From: Lineus longissimus
Lineage: Eukaryota > Nemertea > Pilidiophora > Heteronemertea > Lineidae
Direction of reading: 5' to 3'
Assembly (NCBI RefSeq): GCF_910592395.1
Contig: NC_088324.1
Coordinates: forward strand, 1,922,001-1,986,000
Length of the DNA stretch: 64,000 nucleotides
Below are positions 10,361 through 21,740 of this stretch, piece by piece. The stretch's first letter is position 1. Every line of letters begins with the position of its first letter. Position numbers and translations under genes: made by a program. Below the pieces are notes generated by a model. The model was not told the DNA's origin, searched no databases, and was given only the letters and a program-made list of their open reading frames with translations.

Positions 10361-10576
10361 AATTTCATCAAAAAAAGATTAATACGATATTTTTCGTCGT
10401 TGTTCGTTTCATCCATTATCACTCTTTCAAATAGTGTAAAAAACTTATCGATGGATCTCTAGTCACTGCTTACGATAATGACCGCCTCATCTTCATTGTT
10501 CTCGTTTTCACGTATCCTCGCCAGCTTCGTACATCATGACTGTAGAGTTGCATTAATAGTTTATCGCCGCCTTGGT

Positions 10577-10963
10577 TCAATTTGACCATGGACATCTTCC
10601 GTTTGAAGCGCAGGAGTCCGCCTGATCTTGTTGTTTCTTAACGCGGCGTGTTTCTCGCTCTTTTTCCAATTTCTTATGACAAGAATTGCAACGTTCGGCG
10701 TCCAACTCGAAGTAACTTTCTTGCGGGTATGGCCGGTGACAGCGTTTGCATTCGCGAAACGTTCTCTGCTGACATTTATAACAAAACGGTTTGCCCTCCA
10801 TTAGAAAGGAGTAAGAAGAGCACCAATTAAACCTCTTTTTTACGTTTTCATAATCGGTGTCGGAATTGAAATGTTCCTCATCTGTCTCCGTGTGTTTTAC
10901 TTTCGCTTTACGCTTCCCAACCTGTGGCGTTGCTTTTGTGCTGCTCGGCAGTTCTTTGGACAT
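10577..10963 (-). CDS. Cys-rich (zinc-ribbon-like) protein, probably Polinton-encoded
   Basis: An intact 128-codon frame on the minus strand: ATG at 10963, stop at 10577. The N-terminal half is basic and polar. The middle has paired CxxC motifs: FCYKCQQRTF, ECKRCHRPYPQESYF and ERCNSCHKK. A charged helix rich in Glu/Arg/Lys follows. Similar ECxRCHRPxP modules occur, from memory, in small Polinton proteins. Polinton polymerase lies 5 kb upstream on the same strand, with a Ginger-like element between. The role is unknown; nucleic-acid binding is an inference. No frameshift is seen, unlike its neighbours. Confidence 0.45.
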   Translation of the reverse strand: MSKELPSSTKATPQVGKRKAKVKHTETDEEHFNSDTDYENVKKRFNWCSSYSFLMEGKPFCYKCQQRTFRECKRCHRPYPQESYFELDAERCNSCHKKLEKERETRRVKKQQDQADSCASNGRCPWSN

Positions 10964-11089
10964 CTTGTCTTGTTATAGTATTTAAAACTAAGGTGGTCCT
11001 GAGGGAGGTTATATCATGTACAGTTATAGACATCATTTTCTCATCTCACATGCTACTTTTCACTGTGTTTAATAGTGTCCTGTATGCCC

Positions 11090-11520
11090 TAAAGGAGAGT
11101 GCCAAGGCAAGCCCGAAAGAGCTGCTAGATTTCAATGTTGCACTCGCCCCATGCTCCTGTGCAAATTCGGATTCGCAGAGTGGCGGTTCGAAATAGGCAT
11201 TCTGACACGAAACGATTAAAGAAGCCTCTCTTGATTCCGTCGGATAGATCTTTTCGTACATCATCGTATGTCAGCGATACAGGATCCTCCCCGTAGGCGA
11301 TCGATACTGCGTAGGTGACGGCAAATGGGCCACAGTCGGAGAAGTCGATATCTCGCCCCGGTGTAGAGAGTCGTATACGGTAACAACGTTGTCTTTATTG
11401 CAGATTGCATTTGAAGCCGTAGCCCAATGGTCGTTCCCAGCATGTATGAATTGGACGAATTTCCCGGACGGTTTCTTGGTTTTAACATGCCCGTAGAGTT
11501 ACCGAACTGTTGATTCGAGG
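11090..11520 (-). pseudogene. Ulp1/C48-like cysteine protease domain of the Ginger-like element
   Basis: In minus-strand frames there is FVQFIHAGNDHWATAS (catalytic His with the usual HW), then VYDSL (the Asp position). In another frame comes SDCGPFAVTYAVSIAYGEDP, carrying the catalytic Cys in the DCGxFA context. This order (HW, VYDS, DCG) is that of Ulp1-type proteases and is known at the C-terminus of some KRBA2-like transposon proteins. The His/Asp part and the Cys part lie in different frames and much of the linker is missing, so the domain is dead. Confidence 0.6.
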
Positions 11521-11705
11521 CCCGACAGTGTTGGTTCGATCTTCTTAATTAGACGATTTGATTCTTCCATGTGTCGGTCCGTCAGCCAGTTGTTGTCGCC
11601 AACGTACAGCATCGGGTTGAGGTTGGCATCACGTTGTTGAGATCGACTTGGTTTGGGTCTCTTGCAGGATCGGCTTGGGTGGCAGTGACTGGTACACTCT
11701 TCGTT

Positions 11706-13442
11706 CTACCGAAAACAGGCGCATCGTTGCGTATCGCACTTTCCTCTGCAGTTGCATTTTGCTTTGGACATCTTTTTCGGGTATGCTGATCTGGCGGCTG
11801 TTCTCAGGGACACGGTGACGTCGAACTTCGGCACAATCGTGGATGAGTATGGCATTAGGTCACCTCCACGATAAGACCCGATATTGCCATACTCCGTGCA
11901 GAGGTGGTACTGCTTATCGTGGTACTGCTGATCTCCCGTAATCTTCGTGATGATGGCGGGTAGGCGGCGTGGATTGCTGCTGGCTCTGTCTAGCTTCGGG
12001 ACTTCAATGGTTAGGTGATCACCGACTTCAAATTCTGCGACCCGAATTCTTTTCCTCCTCTGGAACTTCTCCTTCATCTTCTCGGCGTTGTCTTTGTAGT
12101 TTTTCATTGCCTGTTCGCGGATGCTGGTACGTAGGGCGTCGGATGCGGCTTCATGGACGGGTTCGACTCTTGGGCGTGGCGCTGGCATAAGGGCATCACT
12201 GTCGTCACCGGCTGGAATCATCGTTGGCTGGTGAGGAATGGTCCGTCTCGGAGCGGGAACTGGATTGGAACTGGCTCGTTTTCTTGGGGTTGGCACGGGC
12301 ATGGTCACAGGTGAAGGCTGGGTCTCTGGTGGTATGGGCTCGTCGGCTTCTTCGGCTGTTTCATCGGACTTGCTTTCTGGTACGGGCTCGTCGGCTTCTT
12401 CGGCTATTTCATCGGACTTGCTTTCTACCAAGTATTCGTCGATATCTTCTTCGTTGACGATCTTCACGTTCGCTCCTGGGATGAATGAGGACTGTGGCTG
12501 CTGTCCGAATACAACTGCGTATGGCGTCTATTTGATTGTCTCTTGCACTGTAACATTCAACCCGTACTGTATTCTTGGTAACCAGGTTACCCACGGAGTG
12601 TTGTCTTCGATCTGTTTCTCGGCCTTCATTGCTGCAATCCTCCTCTAAAGCGTTTTGTTACCATTCTCAATGAGGCCCACTGCTCAAATAGCGCGTGCAG
12701 GAGCTCGTTCACGAATTCTCGGCCGTTATCACTGCGGAAGATCTTGGGGACGCCTAGATACGACAAGACACGTTCTTGGAGCTTTTCAGCAACTTCTTGG
12801 GCGGTCTTGTTGATGAGCGGAGACAGGACATGATACTTCGAAAAGTGGTCCATGAAGTGGCCGATCCATTTGAAATCACCGTCAGGGTCATGCCGCATGT
12901 CGATAAGATCTACTTGCACTCGGTTGCAATCTGCTGGCGATGATGGGTCGAAGTGGTGGTTGGACTGTTTGTGGAACGGAGAGCTGGCAGACTGGGCAGT
13001 TCTTGCAGAATTCTTGCACGAAACTTCTGGGAATCCCATAGAACATCCTGTTGATATGCTGTAGGACCTTCTTGTACCCTGCATGCTGGAGTTCTTGACA
13101 GTGGACTTGCTGGACGACGTCGTACATCTTGTCAACCGGTATGACTCTTTTGAAGTTCCCAAGGCGAGCTGGATCTTCCTCTTTTTCTTGAGTGTCGGAT
13201 GGAACTATGAGGGCATTCGTTATATCCAACGCTGGGATATAATGTATGGCGAACTTTCTTTTCTTCACCCAGGCTTTGAAGTGAGGATCTACTTCCATCG
13301 TCGGGTTGTTGAGGTGGTTCCCGATTTCATCGTACTTGTCTCTTGTAATGGTCTTTGACGTCTTCGAACCACTTATCCCGTCAGCAAACTCATTCATGGA
13401 CTCCCTCAAGGCTTGGAAATTCATCTCTTGCTGTCTTGCCAT
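11706..13442 (-). pseudogene. Ginger/KRBA2-type integrase-like transposase
   Basis: Minus strand from the ATG at 13442. The N-terminal part has TRDKYDEIGNHL. An H2C2 zinc finger follows: VHCQELQHAGYKKVLQHI, then CKNCPVCQ. After a frame change near 12950 the rve core begins with VDLIDMRHDPDGDFKWI (first Asp) and IFRSDNGREFVNELL (second Asp). The Glu-containing helix is missing at about 12600-12650, where the frame breaks. After an in-frame stop near 12525 the protein resumes with a Pro/Ser-rich linker, a basic VGDHLTIEVPKLDR segment and a Cys-rich end, CNCRGKCDTQRCACFR. The DFKWI core plus Cys-rich tail is that of Ginger-type DNA transposons and their domesticated relatives KRBA2 and SCAND3. 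The loss of Glu makes it inactive. Confidence 0.7.
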
Positions 13443-13499
13443 CGTGTATTCGTATTGCGTGTTATGAATCCTGGGATAGAATGAAAAGCCTTCCAAAGG

Positions 13500-14150
13500 C
13501 TCCTCTTTATATAGGCCCCCGGGGGATACTCATCAGTTGTTCACTAATTAATAATACCGGTAATTGGTGATAAGTAATTGGATAATAATTACCTAATAAT
13601 AATGTTCTGTCAAAGTGATCAATTCACTAAAAGTCTCATCAATCAATTGATAATAATTAGTAAGTGCTAATTGGTTATGAACATATCAACCACAATCAGG
13701 TTTTGTCCTTAGTTCTAGTGAACCGCTTCAGAATAGTCCCCATAGCATCAAAATACCTTGATTTTAAAAGTGTCCTTACTCTAGAAAGACACTGATTTTA
13801 AAACCGATAGTGTGTCAGTTTTATTGGATTGATATAATGAATGATTCATATGTATCCATTAGATTCATGGATATTTATATTATAAGGAATAAATAAAGAC
13901 TAAGAATTTGGAACTTCAGAGTGGCCAAAAATTTGGCAGACCAATTTAAAAAAATCTCCTGAACTGATAAAAATCTCTCTTTACCTATACCCAATTCCAA
14001 TTTTTACTTACCCTGTTCAAAATCATACTTCTGTAATTCCCTGCCACCAGGTGAAAACATTTTGTTTGAAAATTGACTTTTCCACCCTGATCGAAAGAAA
14101 TTCTGTGGAGACCACTGAATGATAGACCTACCCGGTACATCTTTTAATGT
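13500..14150. other. No gene seen; AT-rich
   Basis: An AT-rich stretch full of ATTAATAATTACC-like words (13545-13680). No coding frame or element end was recognised. Confidence 0.5.
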
Positions 14151-15400
14151 GAACACATCTCACTAATTGACACTTTGACCAATATTTACTGCCATCATCT
14201 CAGAAGCCTAATTAGCAGTGCTAATTATGGCGCCATGCCTTTGATAATGTTATTTTTTATTTTTGACGTGGCAATGCGTTGAGATGCGACCAGCTTAATT
14301 GGCTTGTGTGACCGTTGTGAAGGCTCAAAAGTCTTCGCTTGATCTCTTAAACCGTGTGAGGTGTTGGAACTGACGTCAAGACGCAGTGGTTGACGTGATG
14401 CTGGGCCCCTTTATGACGTCATGGCTTTGAGACGGACATGACGTCATGCTCCTAGGGAGCATGGCGGCAAAGTTGCGCGGAATGGCGGGGAGGCGCGCCA
14501 TGTGGGTTATGCCAGGGGTGGTGTGAACGGTTTCGCAGGAGTTGCTCATCAGACACTTATAAAGGCGATATTGATCAAGATGGGTTGGCCCTGCAGAGGC
14601 GGGCCGTGGACTGTTGATAGAAAAATGTTCCTATCCTAGATGTGCGGCTGTGGGGAGTAAAAGGCCACATATCCAGTTGACCTGTAGGTATTTTACACGT
14701 CAGACAGTCTGGGACCGGAATGGTCCCGATATTAGTTCCAGGGGTCAATAGCTTGACGGATAGCCTGTCCTGAGTGGATAGGATGTGACATGGAGTGTGT
14801 CGGGATACGGTTTAAGTAATGCTGCCCCTGTCTTTGGAGTAAGACTGGGGGAACCCTGTAGAGTACACATAGGGAAAAGTTGTTAAAAGACGTGGCAATG
14901 TATGTGTACAGTACATACTAGTCTAGGACATTGAGGCCCAGCGGAGCTACAGTGCGCAATCTATGGATCCATCTGATTTCGATGGTGTCCCTGAGTACAG
15001 CACTTTGGGGCGATTCTGGGTGGGCGTGGATGAAGGACAGGATTGATATGGACACATCATCAATGCCTGCGTGGTTATGGCTGGTGAAGTGCCGGCCGAT
15101 GGTGTCATCTTTGTTGCCCTTGGAGATATTGTAAAAGTGTTTTACAAATCTGTCCATGAGGCGGAGCTTGGTTTGACCAACGTATTGTTGGTTGCATCTT
15201 TTGCATGTGATGCAGTAAATGAGGTTACTGCTTTTGCATGCCTTTGATAATGTGAACACATCTCACTAATTGACACTTTGACCAATATTTACTGACCATA
15301 ATCTCAGAAGCCTAATTAGCAGTGCTAATTATGGCGCCATGCCTTTGATAATGTGAACACATCTCACTATGACACTTTGACCAACATAAAGAAAGAATAT
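14151..15400 (-). mobile_element. Penelope-like element fragment flanked by direct repeats
   Basis: An endonuclease fragment lies between copies of a ~100-bp repeat at 14151-14252 and 15252-15353, with a third truncated start at 15349. The repeat begins TGTGAACACATCTCACTAAT and ends in GCCATGCCTTTGATAATG. The inner edge of the right copy is itself the first codons of the endonuclease frame. Penelope elements are often found with such duplicated (pseudo-LTR) flanks. The reverse transcriptase is missing. Confidence 0.6.
14918..15259 (-). pseudogene. Penelope-type GIY-YIG endonuclease domain
   Basis: This 113-codon minus-strand frame has SNLIYCITCKRCNQQYVGQT, the CCHH-like finger and GIY-YIG variant (IY and YVG) of Penelope endonucleases. 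LRLMDRFVKH, HFTSHNH and IEIRWIHRL follow at the expected spacing. The end, APLGLNVLD then stop, is typical of the protein's C-terminus. The element should also carry a reverse transcriptase upstream, which is missing. Confidence 0.8.
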
Positions 15401-16080
15401 CAGAATATTATCTCAGTTCTGTCCACAAATAACATTTGTAGGCTACTATGGTATTTGTAGCAAGAAAGTTAAGCATACAATTGGTCATTAGATCATTTAT
15501 ATTCTTCCATTGCCGGCCTGAAGAAAAAAACATACCACGAGGTGATGGACTTGTCAAACATTGCAAAAACTATTGCTGAAATGGTCCCCCATATTTCATA
15601 ATCTTAACATAATTTATGCAACAATAATGTTGCAAAAACTCGGAGAGAACATAAAATCAGTTATATTTGCAGGAAAACAGCTCACGCAAAACACACAAGC
15701 CATACAAGACCAGGCTCACAAGACATGATTTTCCCTCGCGCGATCTCGAGATTGCCTCGCGATTATAGGATCCTAAGAATGCGCAGCGCGATCTCAAGAT
15801 AGCGCAGATGGGTAAAATGCGCGGAACAGATACACTGTCTTCCCCGTCAAAAAGTCTTGCTCATGTTTTCTTTCCACATTAGCGCAACAAATAAAGAGTG
15901 CAGTGAACGTCTTCCATGTCACTTTTCACAGACGGGCTAATCGTTTGGGTTGTGTCGAGCCGACTAGTACCAACTCGAAACAAGAGTTCCCTCGCTATGG
16001 GGTGATTCCTGCTCTTCGCTCTGTTCGCTTTCACTGCTTTCCTCGTATTTTCTTTTTCTTCATCTCGTTTGGGGAGCTTT
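15401..16080. other. No gene seen
   Basis: No coding frame is supported. There is a cluster of GCGCGATCTCGAGAT-like words at 15735-15810. The rest is unremarkable. Confidence 0.5.
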
Positions 16081-16081
16081 T

Positions 16082-16423
16082 TTAGCCGGCCTGAAAAAAC
16101 TCAGCCTCCACATTTTGTTCTTCGTTTTGTCTACTACGAAGCTCTGCTCTCTGCTGTTGCCCCTTTCCTCTTCCATCGCCTTCTCCGTTTTGCTGTTCTG
16201 CTTTGAAAACCTTGTAACTGGCCTTCTTCAATTTCTCCACGTTCATCAAAAAATCTGCGATGTCTTCCCCAAGTAAACTGATGCACTTTTGACGATTATT
16301 CTTCAAATAGAGGTGAAACCAGGTGTCACCTTTAAATCTCGTCACATCAACGTTGCACCGTTTGTCGACTGCTATGGTGCAGCGTATGTTTTTTGTACTT
16401 CTAGTATTCTTTGTCGAACTCAT
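16082..16423 (-). CDS. Possible PC4-like ssDNA-binding protein (Polinton-associated)
   Basis: A 113-codon frame with ATG at 16423. Residues 14-60 have a pattern like the PC4/Sub1 fold: alternating strands with RCNVDVTRFKGDTWFHLYLK followed by a KCISLLGEDIADFL helix. The C-terminal third is a low-complexity Gln/Arg/Glu/Gly stretch. It overlaps the end of the polymerase frame by 22 bases on the same strand, as in compact viral-type genomes. The PC4 assignment rests on pattern only. The alternative is an uncharacterised Polinton accessory protein. Confidence 0.4.
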   Translation of the reverse strand: MSSTKNTRSTKNIRCTIAVDKRCNVDVTRFKGDTWFHLYLKNNRQKCISLLGEDIADFLMNVEKLKKASYKVFKAEQQNGEGDGRGKGQQQRAELRSRQNEEQNVEAEFFQAG

Positions 16424-18011
16424 GTTGCGGCGAGATGCGTCTAATACACTTATGGATATTTGTCCTTGTCACAATGTGATTCCCTGACTTCTTGTCCGAC
16501 ACTAGACTCATATTGATGTGCTTTGTTTTGTCTTGGAGGAATTTCCCGCAGCAAGAATTAATTGCTTTTTTCCAAACGTCAGGTTCGAAGGGATTGTTTG
16601 CCGCGGCTTTCCTCTGCTCCGTGCAGAAGCTGACGAAATCTTTCATCCAGGGTGACTGATCGAAAGTCAGAATCCTATGCACTTTGTTCAGCGTCATGCC
16701 CAGCTGAAGATAATATAGCAGGTTTTTCAGATAGGCAATGTAATTTGTTCTCGGTCCAAGATGAGGAATCAGTTTTTCTCCGGTGGCGGCACTTCGTATT
16801 TGTGAGGGATCCATTAGTTTTCCCGCAAAACATGCATTAGCGGACTCCACTGCGAAGGGCATATGCACAGTTTCTCTGGCGCTAAAGGAAAGTCATTGTG
16901 CGAATCGTGTATACAAGTAGGATATTCGAGGTCCACCTCCATTATGTATCCTGTATCGTCTGACAAAGACAAAACATCAAATTCGTTCGGGTCGTCAACC
17001 TCGATCCAGCGATAGTTTCCGTGCGGTAAATCTTGACTGCGGGAGTAGCCGTAGAGATTTGTCGCGTCGAGGGCAAATATCTGCGCGCCACTCTTCTTGT
17101 CTGCTTCTCCTGAAAATACCCCCTTCTCTTCAACATCATCATCATCGTCAACAGATATGTGGGCCCGTCGTTGAAAAATGGAAGCGACACCTCCACGAAT
17201 GCCTTTTTTGACAAAGAGATATTGCTCCAGGACTTCTATCAAGTATATGAACTCTTGTCATTTTGAGCATGGCATCGAATGTCATCTGAGGGGCCGATAT
17301 ATATTTTACTGGATCTAATTGAAAATGTTTCATGGACATGGCACGAAGTTTCTCAAAACAATCGGCTAGTAGTAAAACGTCTGTTTGGAGATAGACTACA
17401 AGATAATCACCAAGGGTCTTGCAGTTCATTGTTCGCCATACCTTTGTTGCATGCTCATAATACTCCGATGAAATGGGTTGTTTTTTTAGCGAATCGGAAG
17501 ATGCATCGACCAGCGGAAGCTGCCTCTCTTGAAGTTTTGATGGCCTGTCCAAATATTAGTAGCAAAAGACACCCTTGCGCAACAAAAGATCGTACATTTC
17601 ACTCAATCCTTTCACGTATTCGGAGAGAAGAGGAAATGTGCTCTGGCTCTGCTTCATCCAACTTTCCGGGTCTACAATATTGCTAATCTTGTTTTTCATC
17701 AATTCCACTAGATTTGCTAAAGACGAGGGCAAGAATTGAAAACTATCCAGGAAGACTAACGTTTGAAAATATATGGCCAAGTAGTGCTCTGTGTTTTTAG
17801 GCAATATTCGAAACTTTTTCGATTCTCCATCTTGTTTTGCCAAATCCTCTACAAAAAGGTGATTGTCATATCTCGTGGCATTATGCGCCAAACAGCTGAT
17901 CTGTAATTCCCTTTCCGAAGCATAAGTCAAGTTGCAACGATTACAGAGCACGTATCGCATCCGATCCGCTTGCAAGTGACAATGTTTGCAGAGACGCAAA
18001 ACGAGGCGCAT
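16401..18011 (-). pseudogene. Polinton protein-primed DNA polymerase B, broken
   Basis: Four overlapping minus-strand frames together give a family B polymerase. 18011-17556 has Cys-rich N-terminal text and the exonuclease II-type SCLAHNATRYDNHLF. 17552-17148 has TLGDYLVVYLQTDVLLLADC (exonuclease III). 17242-16814 has FALDATNLYGYSRSQDLP (motif A). 16868-16401 has a motif-B-like helix, DVWKKAINSCCGKFL. I do not see motif C (YxDTDS). The exonuclease-to-motif-A spacing and the DxTNLYG form are those of protein-primed polymerases of Polintons and linear plasmids. At least three frameshifts and the missing motif C mean it is inactive. Confidence 0.75.
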
Positions 18012-18634
18012 GGGGGAAGCTTGATCTTTTCTGAGCTCCGGATTTCTTCTCGATTTCCCTCAACTTTCAAACTGCAAACCACACTAGCATGCACCAATCT
18101 CTCACTAAACACACCAACTACCTGTTTATCTCATCGCACTGCACACAATTAAACTTTTAGCACTTATATCAACTTGTTTTTCATTCGGCCACGAAGGCCG
18201 AGGCGAGCCGCCATCTTGTCTGCACATTCCATTGCGTACTTCCTGTTGGCGGGATTTCTGGATTCCCGTCATTCGTGCTCTTGACTTGGGAGCGGCCACA
18301 TCGACTGACCACGGTTCGTATCACTTTTGCCTCGCCCTAAGCAATTTTCACTTATCACTGCTACTGAATCTTGGAACCCTTCCGATTCAACATGCGCTAA
18401 TCTTTATGACTGGACCAGTGTGAGTAAATTCTGATCAAATTTTTCCAGCCACAGCCGTACATTCGTAACATTGCCGACTTGTCAACAACATTCACATCTC
18501 GATACCATTCTCGGTTGTGGGCGCCTGATTCGGTTATCGCGCCACGATACTAATAAGGAAGCAGGATCAAGGTAATGTAACCCTACTACTGTTAATATTA
18601 TTATTCTGTCTGTATTGAACCACCAGTGTGAACC
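18012..18634. other. LINE 5' untranslated region and flank
   Basis: No coding frame is convincing. The stretch just before the LINE ORF1 start at 18635 is CG-richer and could be the element's 5' UTR with its internal promoter. The 5' boundary is not defined. Confidence 0.35.
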
Positions 18635-19884
18635 ATGTCATCTCAGTCGGCTCCGCCCTCAACTGGACAGGGAATGGGATTTGCCAGTGCAATCCTAAAC
18701 CAAGTTACCGCATTGCTGTCTCCTACTAGTACTCAACACCTGGAGAGCACTGATAATGTCATGGCTACCCGTGAGACTGAATTGGCAGTTTCAAACCTGC
18801 AAAATCTCACCTACATGTCGACGCCCAACGAGTCTGTAGGCCTAAACGCCCCGAACCTGGACCATTTTCACAATACATCGACGCCCCAACAACAGAAAAT
18901 CATTAGTTGTCCTAATAGACGCGGCACCCCCAGAGGTTGGAGCCAACGTGACTCTCCTGAAATGGATAACCCTGCTCTAGGACTGGGAGCAAAAAATCAT
19001 AAAATTGATTTACTAGAACATGATTTATTAAAACAAGATAATAGCATTCTGTTGGGCATCTCCAGCTGTTGGATGAGAGAGAGTTAAAAGATGTTGAGCG
19101 TATGAAAATCCTCTCTCAGCAAATACGTGACCTTGACATGTCCATGGACCACAAAATAAACCAAGCCGTCTCAAACGCCTTTGACCAGCAACTGCCTAAA
19201 ATTGAACAAATGGTCGAGGACAAAATCCGCTCGTCCAGACCAGAATTATTGAGCGCGGTCCACAAAATAGTAAAAGCGGACATCGCAGCATGCAAAAATG
19301 AAATCCGCGATTCTATAAATCGTCAGGCTAATGTTCTACTACACGGCATAGCCGAGAGTAAATCCAACGACCAAACCCGGGCCTCCCATGAAGAAACTGA
19401 CAGTATTGGTGAGTATATGCAAGGTATCGGGATGAATAAACTGGGGCCGGGCCAACCCACAAGATCAAACAACGATTTTCATCTATACCATCACCGCAGA
19501 CTGGGCGCAGCCCACGAAGATGGGACACCAAGACCCATTCTCGTTACCCTAAACTCCCCTGCTGCAGCGGACGCAACAGTTCGAAAAGGTAGAAAAGCCA
19601 TTACAGACGACTCCAGATGCCCCGTCTCCAGGGACTACTCCAGATCAGAAAGACTCCGCTACAGGGAACTCAAGGAAGAGCTTGAACAGCGCACAAAGGG
19701 CGGTGAGACAAATCTAGTCATCACTAACGGCATCATTACCACGCGAAAACCCTTTCGTGGACCCCCCCCGCACCGGCGGGGCAACCCAATAGTTACACAA
19801 ATAGTTACACCTACGATCACCTCAAAATCCTATACACAAACGCAGACCAGCTTCCAAACAAATTGGACGAACTTAGAGTGGTAG
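18635..19884 (+). pseudogene. LINE ORF1 protein (coiled coil plus L1-ORF1-like RRM)
   Basis: Starts at ATG 18635 with a Ser/Thr/Gln-rich N-terminus. A one-base frame change near 19050-19075 follows. The next frame contains a coiled coil (KILSQQIRDLDMSMDHKINQ), then the transposase-22/L1-ORF1-like region: NVLLHGIAES, FHLYHHRRLG, PRPILVTLNS, RCPVSRDYSRSERLRYRELKEEL and ITTRKPF near the end. This nucleic-acid chaperone packages LINE RNA. The end overlaps the endonuclease frame, as expected for a two-ORF LINE. Confidence 0.75.
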
Positions 19885-20518
19885 TCTTCGATGAAGACCC
19901 GGACATAATCGCTATAACCGAAATCAAGAACAAAAACACAAGATTTCCGCTTAAAGCTAACGATATCCTAATCCAGGGCTATCACGAACCGCTAGTCAAT
20001 TTTGAAAACCCAGGACGCGGTGTTTGCATTCATCTCAAACAAAACCTAGATTTCGAACTGGACACGTCTGACAAGTCATTCAAACAGTCAATATGGGTCA
20101 CAATAAAAAGTGACGGGGCCGACTCCCTGCTTCTAGGATGCGTATACCGCAGCCCAAACTGCACCAAAACTGAAAACTCCCAACTGAATCAGGTTCTGGC
20201 CAGCAAACTCACCACCCCAACAAAACCTGTCGTCATCGTAGGGGATTTCAATTACCCAGAAATAAATTGGACCACCCAATCAGCTAAGGTAGGTAAAAAC
20301 CATGCGGCATCTATATTCCTAGACACGTTCAAGGACTCCCTGGCCTCTCAACACACGTCCGCTCCCACCAGGCACCGTGATGGTCAAAAGTCCACCCTTG
20401 ATGACCTAGTCATCTCCTCAGACCAAATTATCGACGGCTCAGTTTCCCATAGGTCAGGCCTGGGAAAAAGCGACCACGATGTACTGACTTTCACTGTCGT
20501 CTGCCCGCACCACAAGTT
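19840..20518 (+). pseudogene. LINE ORF2, APE endonuclease domain only
   Basis: AP-endonuclease-type nuclease: IIAITEIKNKN (catalytic Glu), VTIKS...LLGCVYRSP, VVIVGDFNYPEINW (Asp/Asn), STLDDLVIS and GKSDHDVLTF (catalytic SDH). The GDFNYPxINW form resembles CR1/L2-group LINEs. The frame diverges at about 20515 and no reverse transcriptase follows, so the element is 3'-truncated or interrupted. Confidence 0.8.
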
Positions 20519-20524
20519 TGAGCC

Positions 20525-20780
20525 TATCCACGACCTCAAGTTTGGTTTGACGTTTCGTGTATTTCGTACAGACTGGCTTGGGTGTAGACTTGATGCGATC
20601 TTCTCTATTGGCCAATGCAGTGCTGTACGAGGGCTTTTTCTCTCGAAGTCTCAATACCTCATTCAGTAGAAGTTGGATGTATTCTGAAAAGGAACGAATA
20701 TTTTGATTTTTTTTTAACAATAAATATTTTGTATTTATAGGATGTCCTGTTTGTTTTTGGTGACACAAGATCATCTCCAT
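20525..20780 (-). other. Unrecognised minus-strand coding-like segment
   Basis: A minus-strand frame from 20780 reads polar text such as NIRSFSEYIQLLLNEVLRLR and KPVCTKYTKRQ. It begins exactly where LINE homology ends. I do not recognise the family, and coding is uncertain. Confidence 0.3.
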
Positions 20781-20830
20781 GAAATACCTCTGGAAATGGA
20801 AATGGTGTTCACAGTCAAGTGGAACCTCTC

Positions 20831-20975
20831 TAAAGGGACCATCTCAAAATTGACTGATGCCAAACTAGAAGAACAGTGTTAGTCTCTCTGTGAACACTGA
20901 GCACCTAGAAAACTCCCCCCAGACAAACACTGTTCCCTCTTTTTTTGCATCAGTAAATTTTGAGATGGTCCCTAA
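20831..20975. mobile_element. Short MITE, ~139 bp, TAA flanks
   Basis: Inverted ends: TAA then AGGGACCATCTCAAAATT at the left, and its complement ending GATGGTCCC then TAA at the right. The inner part has further inverted matches (GATGC, AACAGTG/CACTGTT), so the whole element can fold. The TAA duplication fits a Harbinger-type MITE. Confidence 0.7.
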
Positions 20976-21725
20976 GGACACCCATGGGACTGACAAGTGC
21001 TCTCCTTAATAGAGTACACTCCCACCGCAGTGGTATGTCCCGCCCCTGGTTTCATATACCGTGCCAACCACTGCTAGGCGAGAGTCTTTATCAGCGGCTA
21101 GGAAGACGACTGCAACAACACTACTTTGGCACTCTGCCAAGCAATCGGATGTTGTCACCCTTTCTATATATGGCCATTTTCAAGGAGCATCCTCAACCTA
21201 CATGTATGATATAGAAGTACTTTTTTGAAAAGGTTCCTACCATAAGTCACTGGTACTTTCACTTCCCTTGCCACAGGTTCACCCGTTTGCACTTCCGAAT
21301 CCACAGCTTCCTCCTCTCTCGTTCAACTGGCTTTGGAAATTCATGAAAATGGGTCCCATGCGTCATTCGATTGTTCTTTGTGCTAGCCTTGACACAATCC
21401 GGAGCCACACAATACACCATAGTGAATGAAACACATTACTTCCAGGTGTGCATAATTAATTAAGGCCCTCCTGCTTTTATGATTGCATGACATGTACAGA
21501 TGACCTGATCTACATCACAACTTTTGCTAAACCCGCCGCCTAGCTCTAACAAGCCAGTTGCTAGCCTGATCAGGTAATCAAGTTGTCAAACACATAATTG
21601 GCTATATCTTCAAAATGGATGGAGCTAATTGCATTTGGTTTTCTGTATTGTATAAAGTGTTAGGTACACTTTTGAAATTGTCTTACAGCAGAAAATGGCA
21701 AAAAACCTTGATATATGACCTTTAA
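20976..21725. other. No gene seen
   Basis: No coding frame is supported. The last bases (21722-21725, TTAA) mark the left limit of the 5.1-kb unit that follows. Confidence 0.5.
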
Positions 21726-21740
21726 TGATCAAGATTATTT

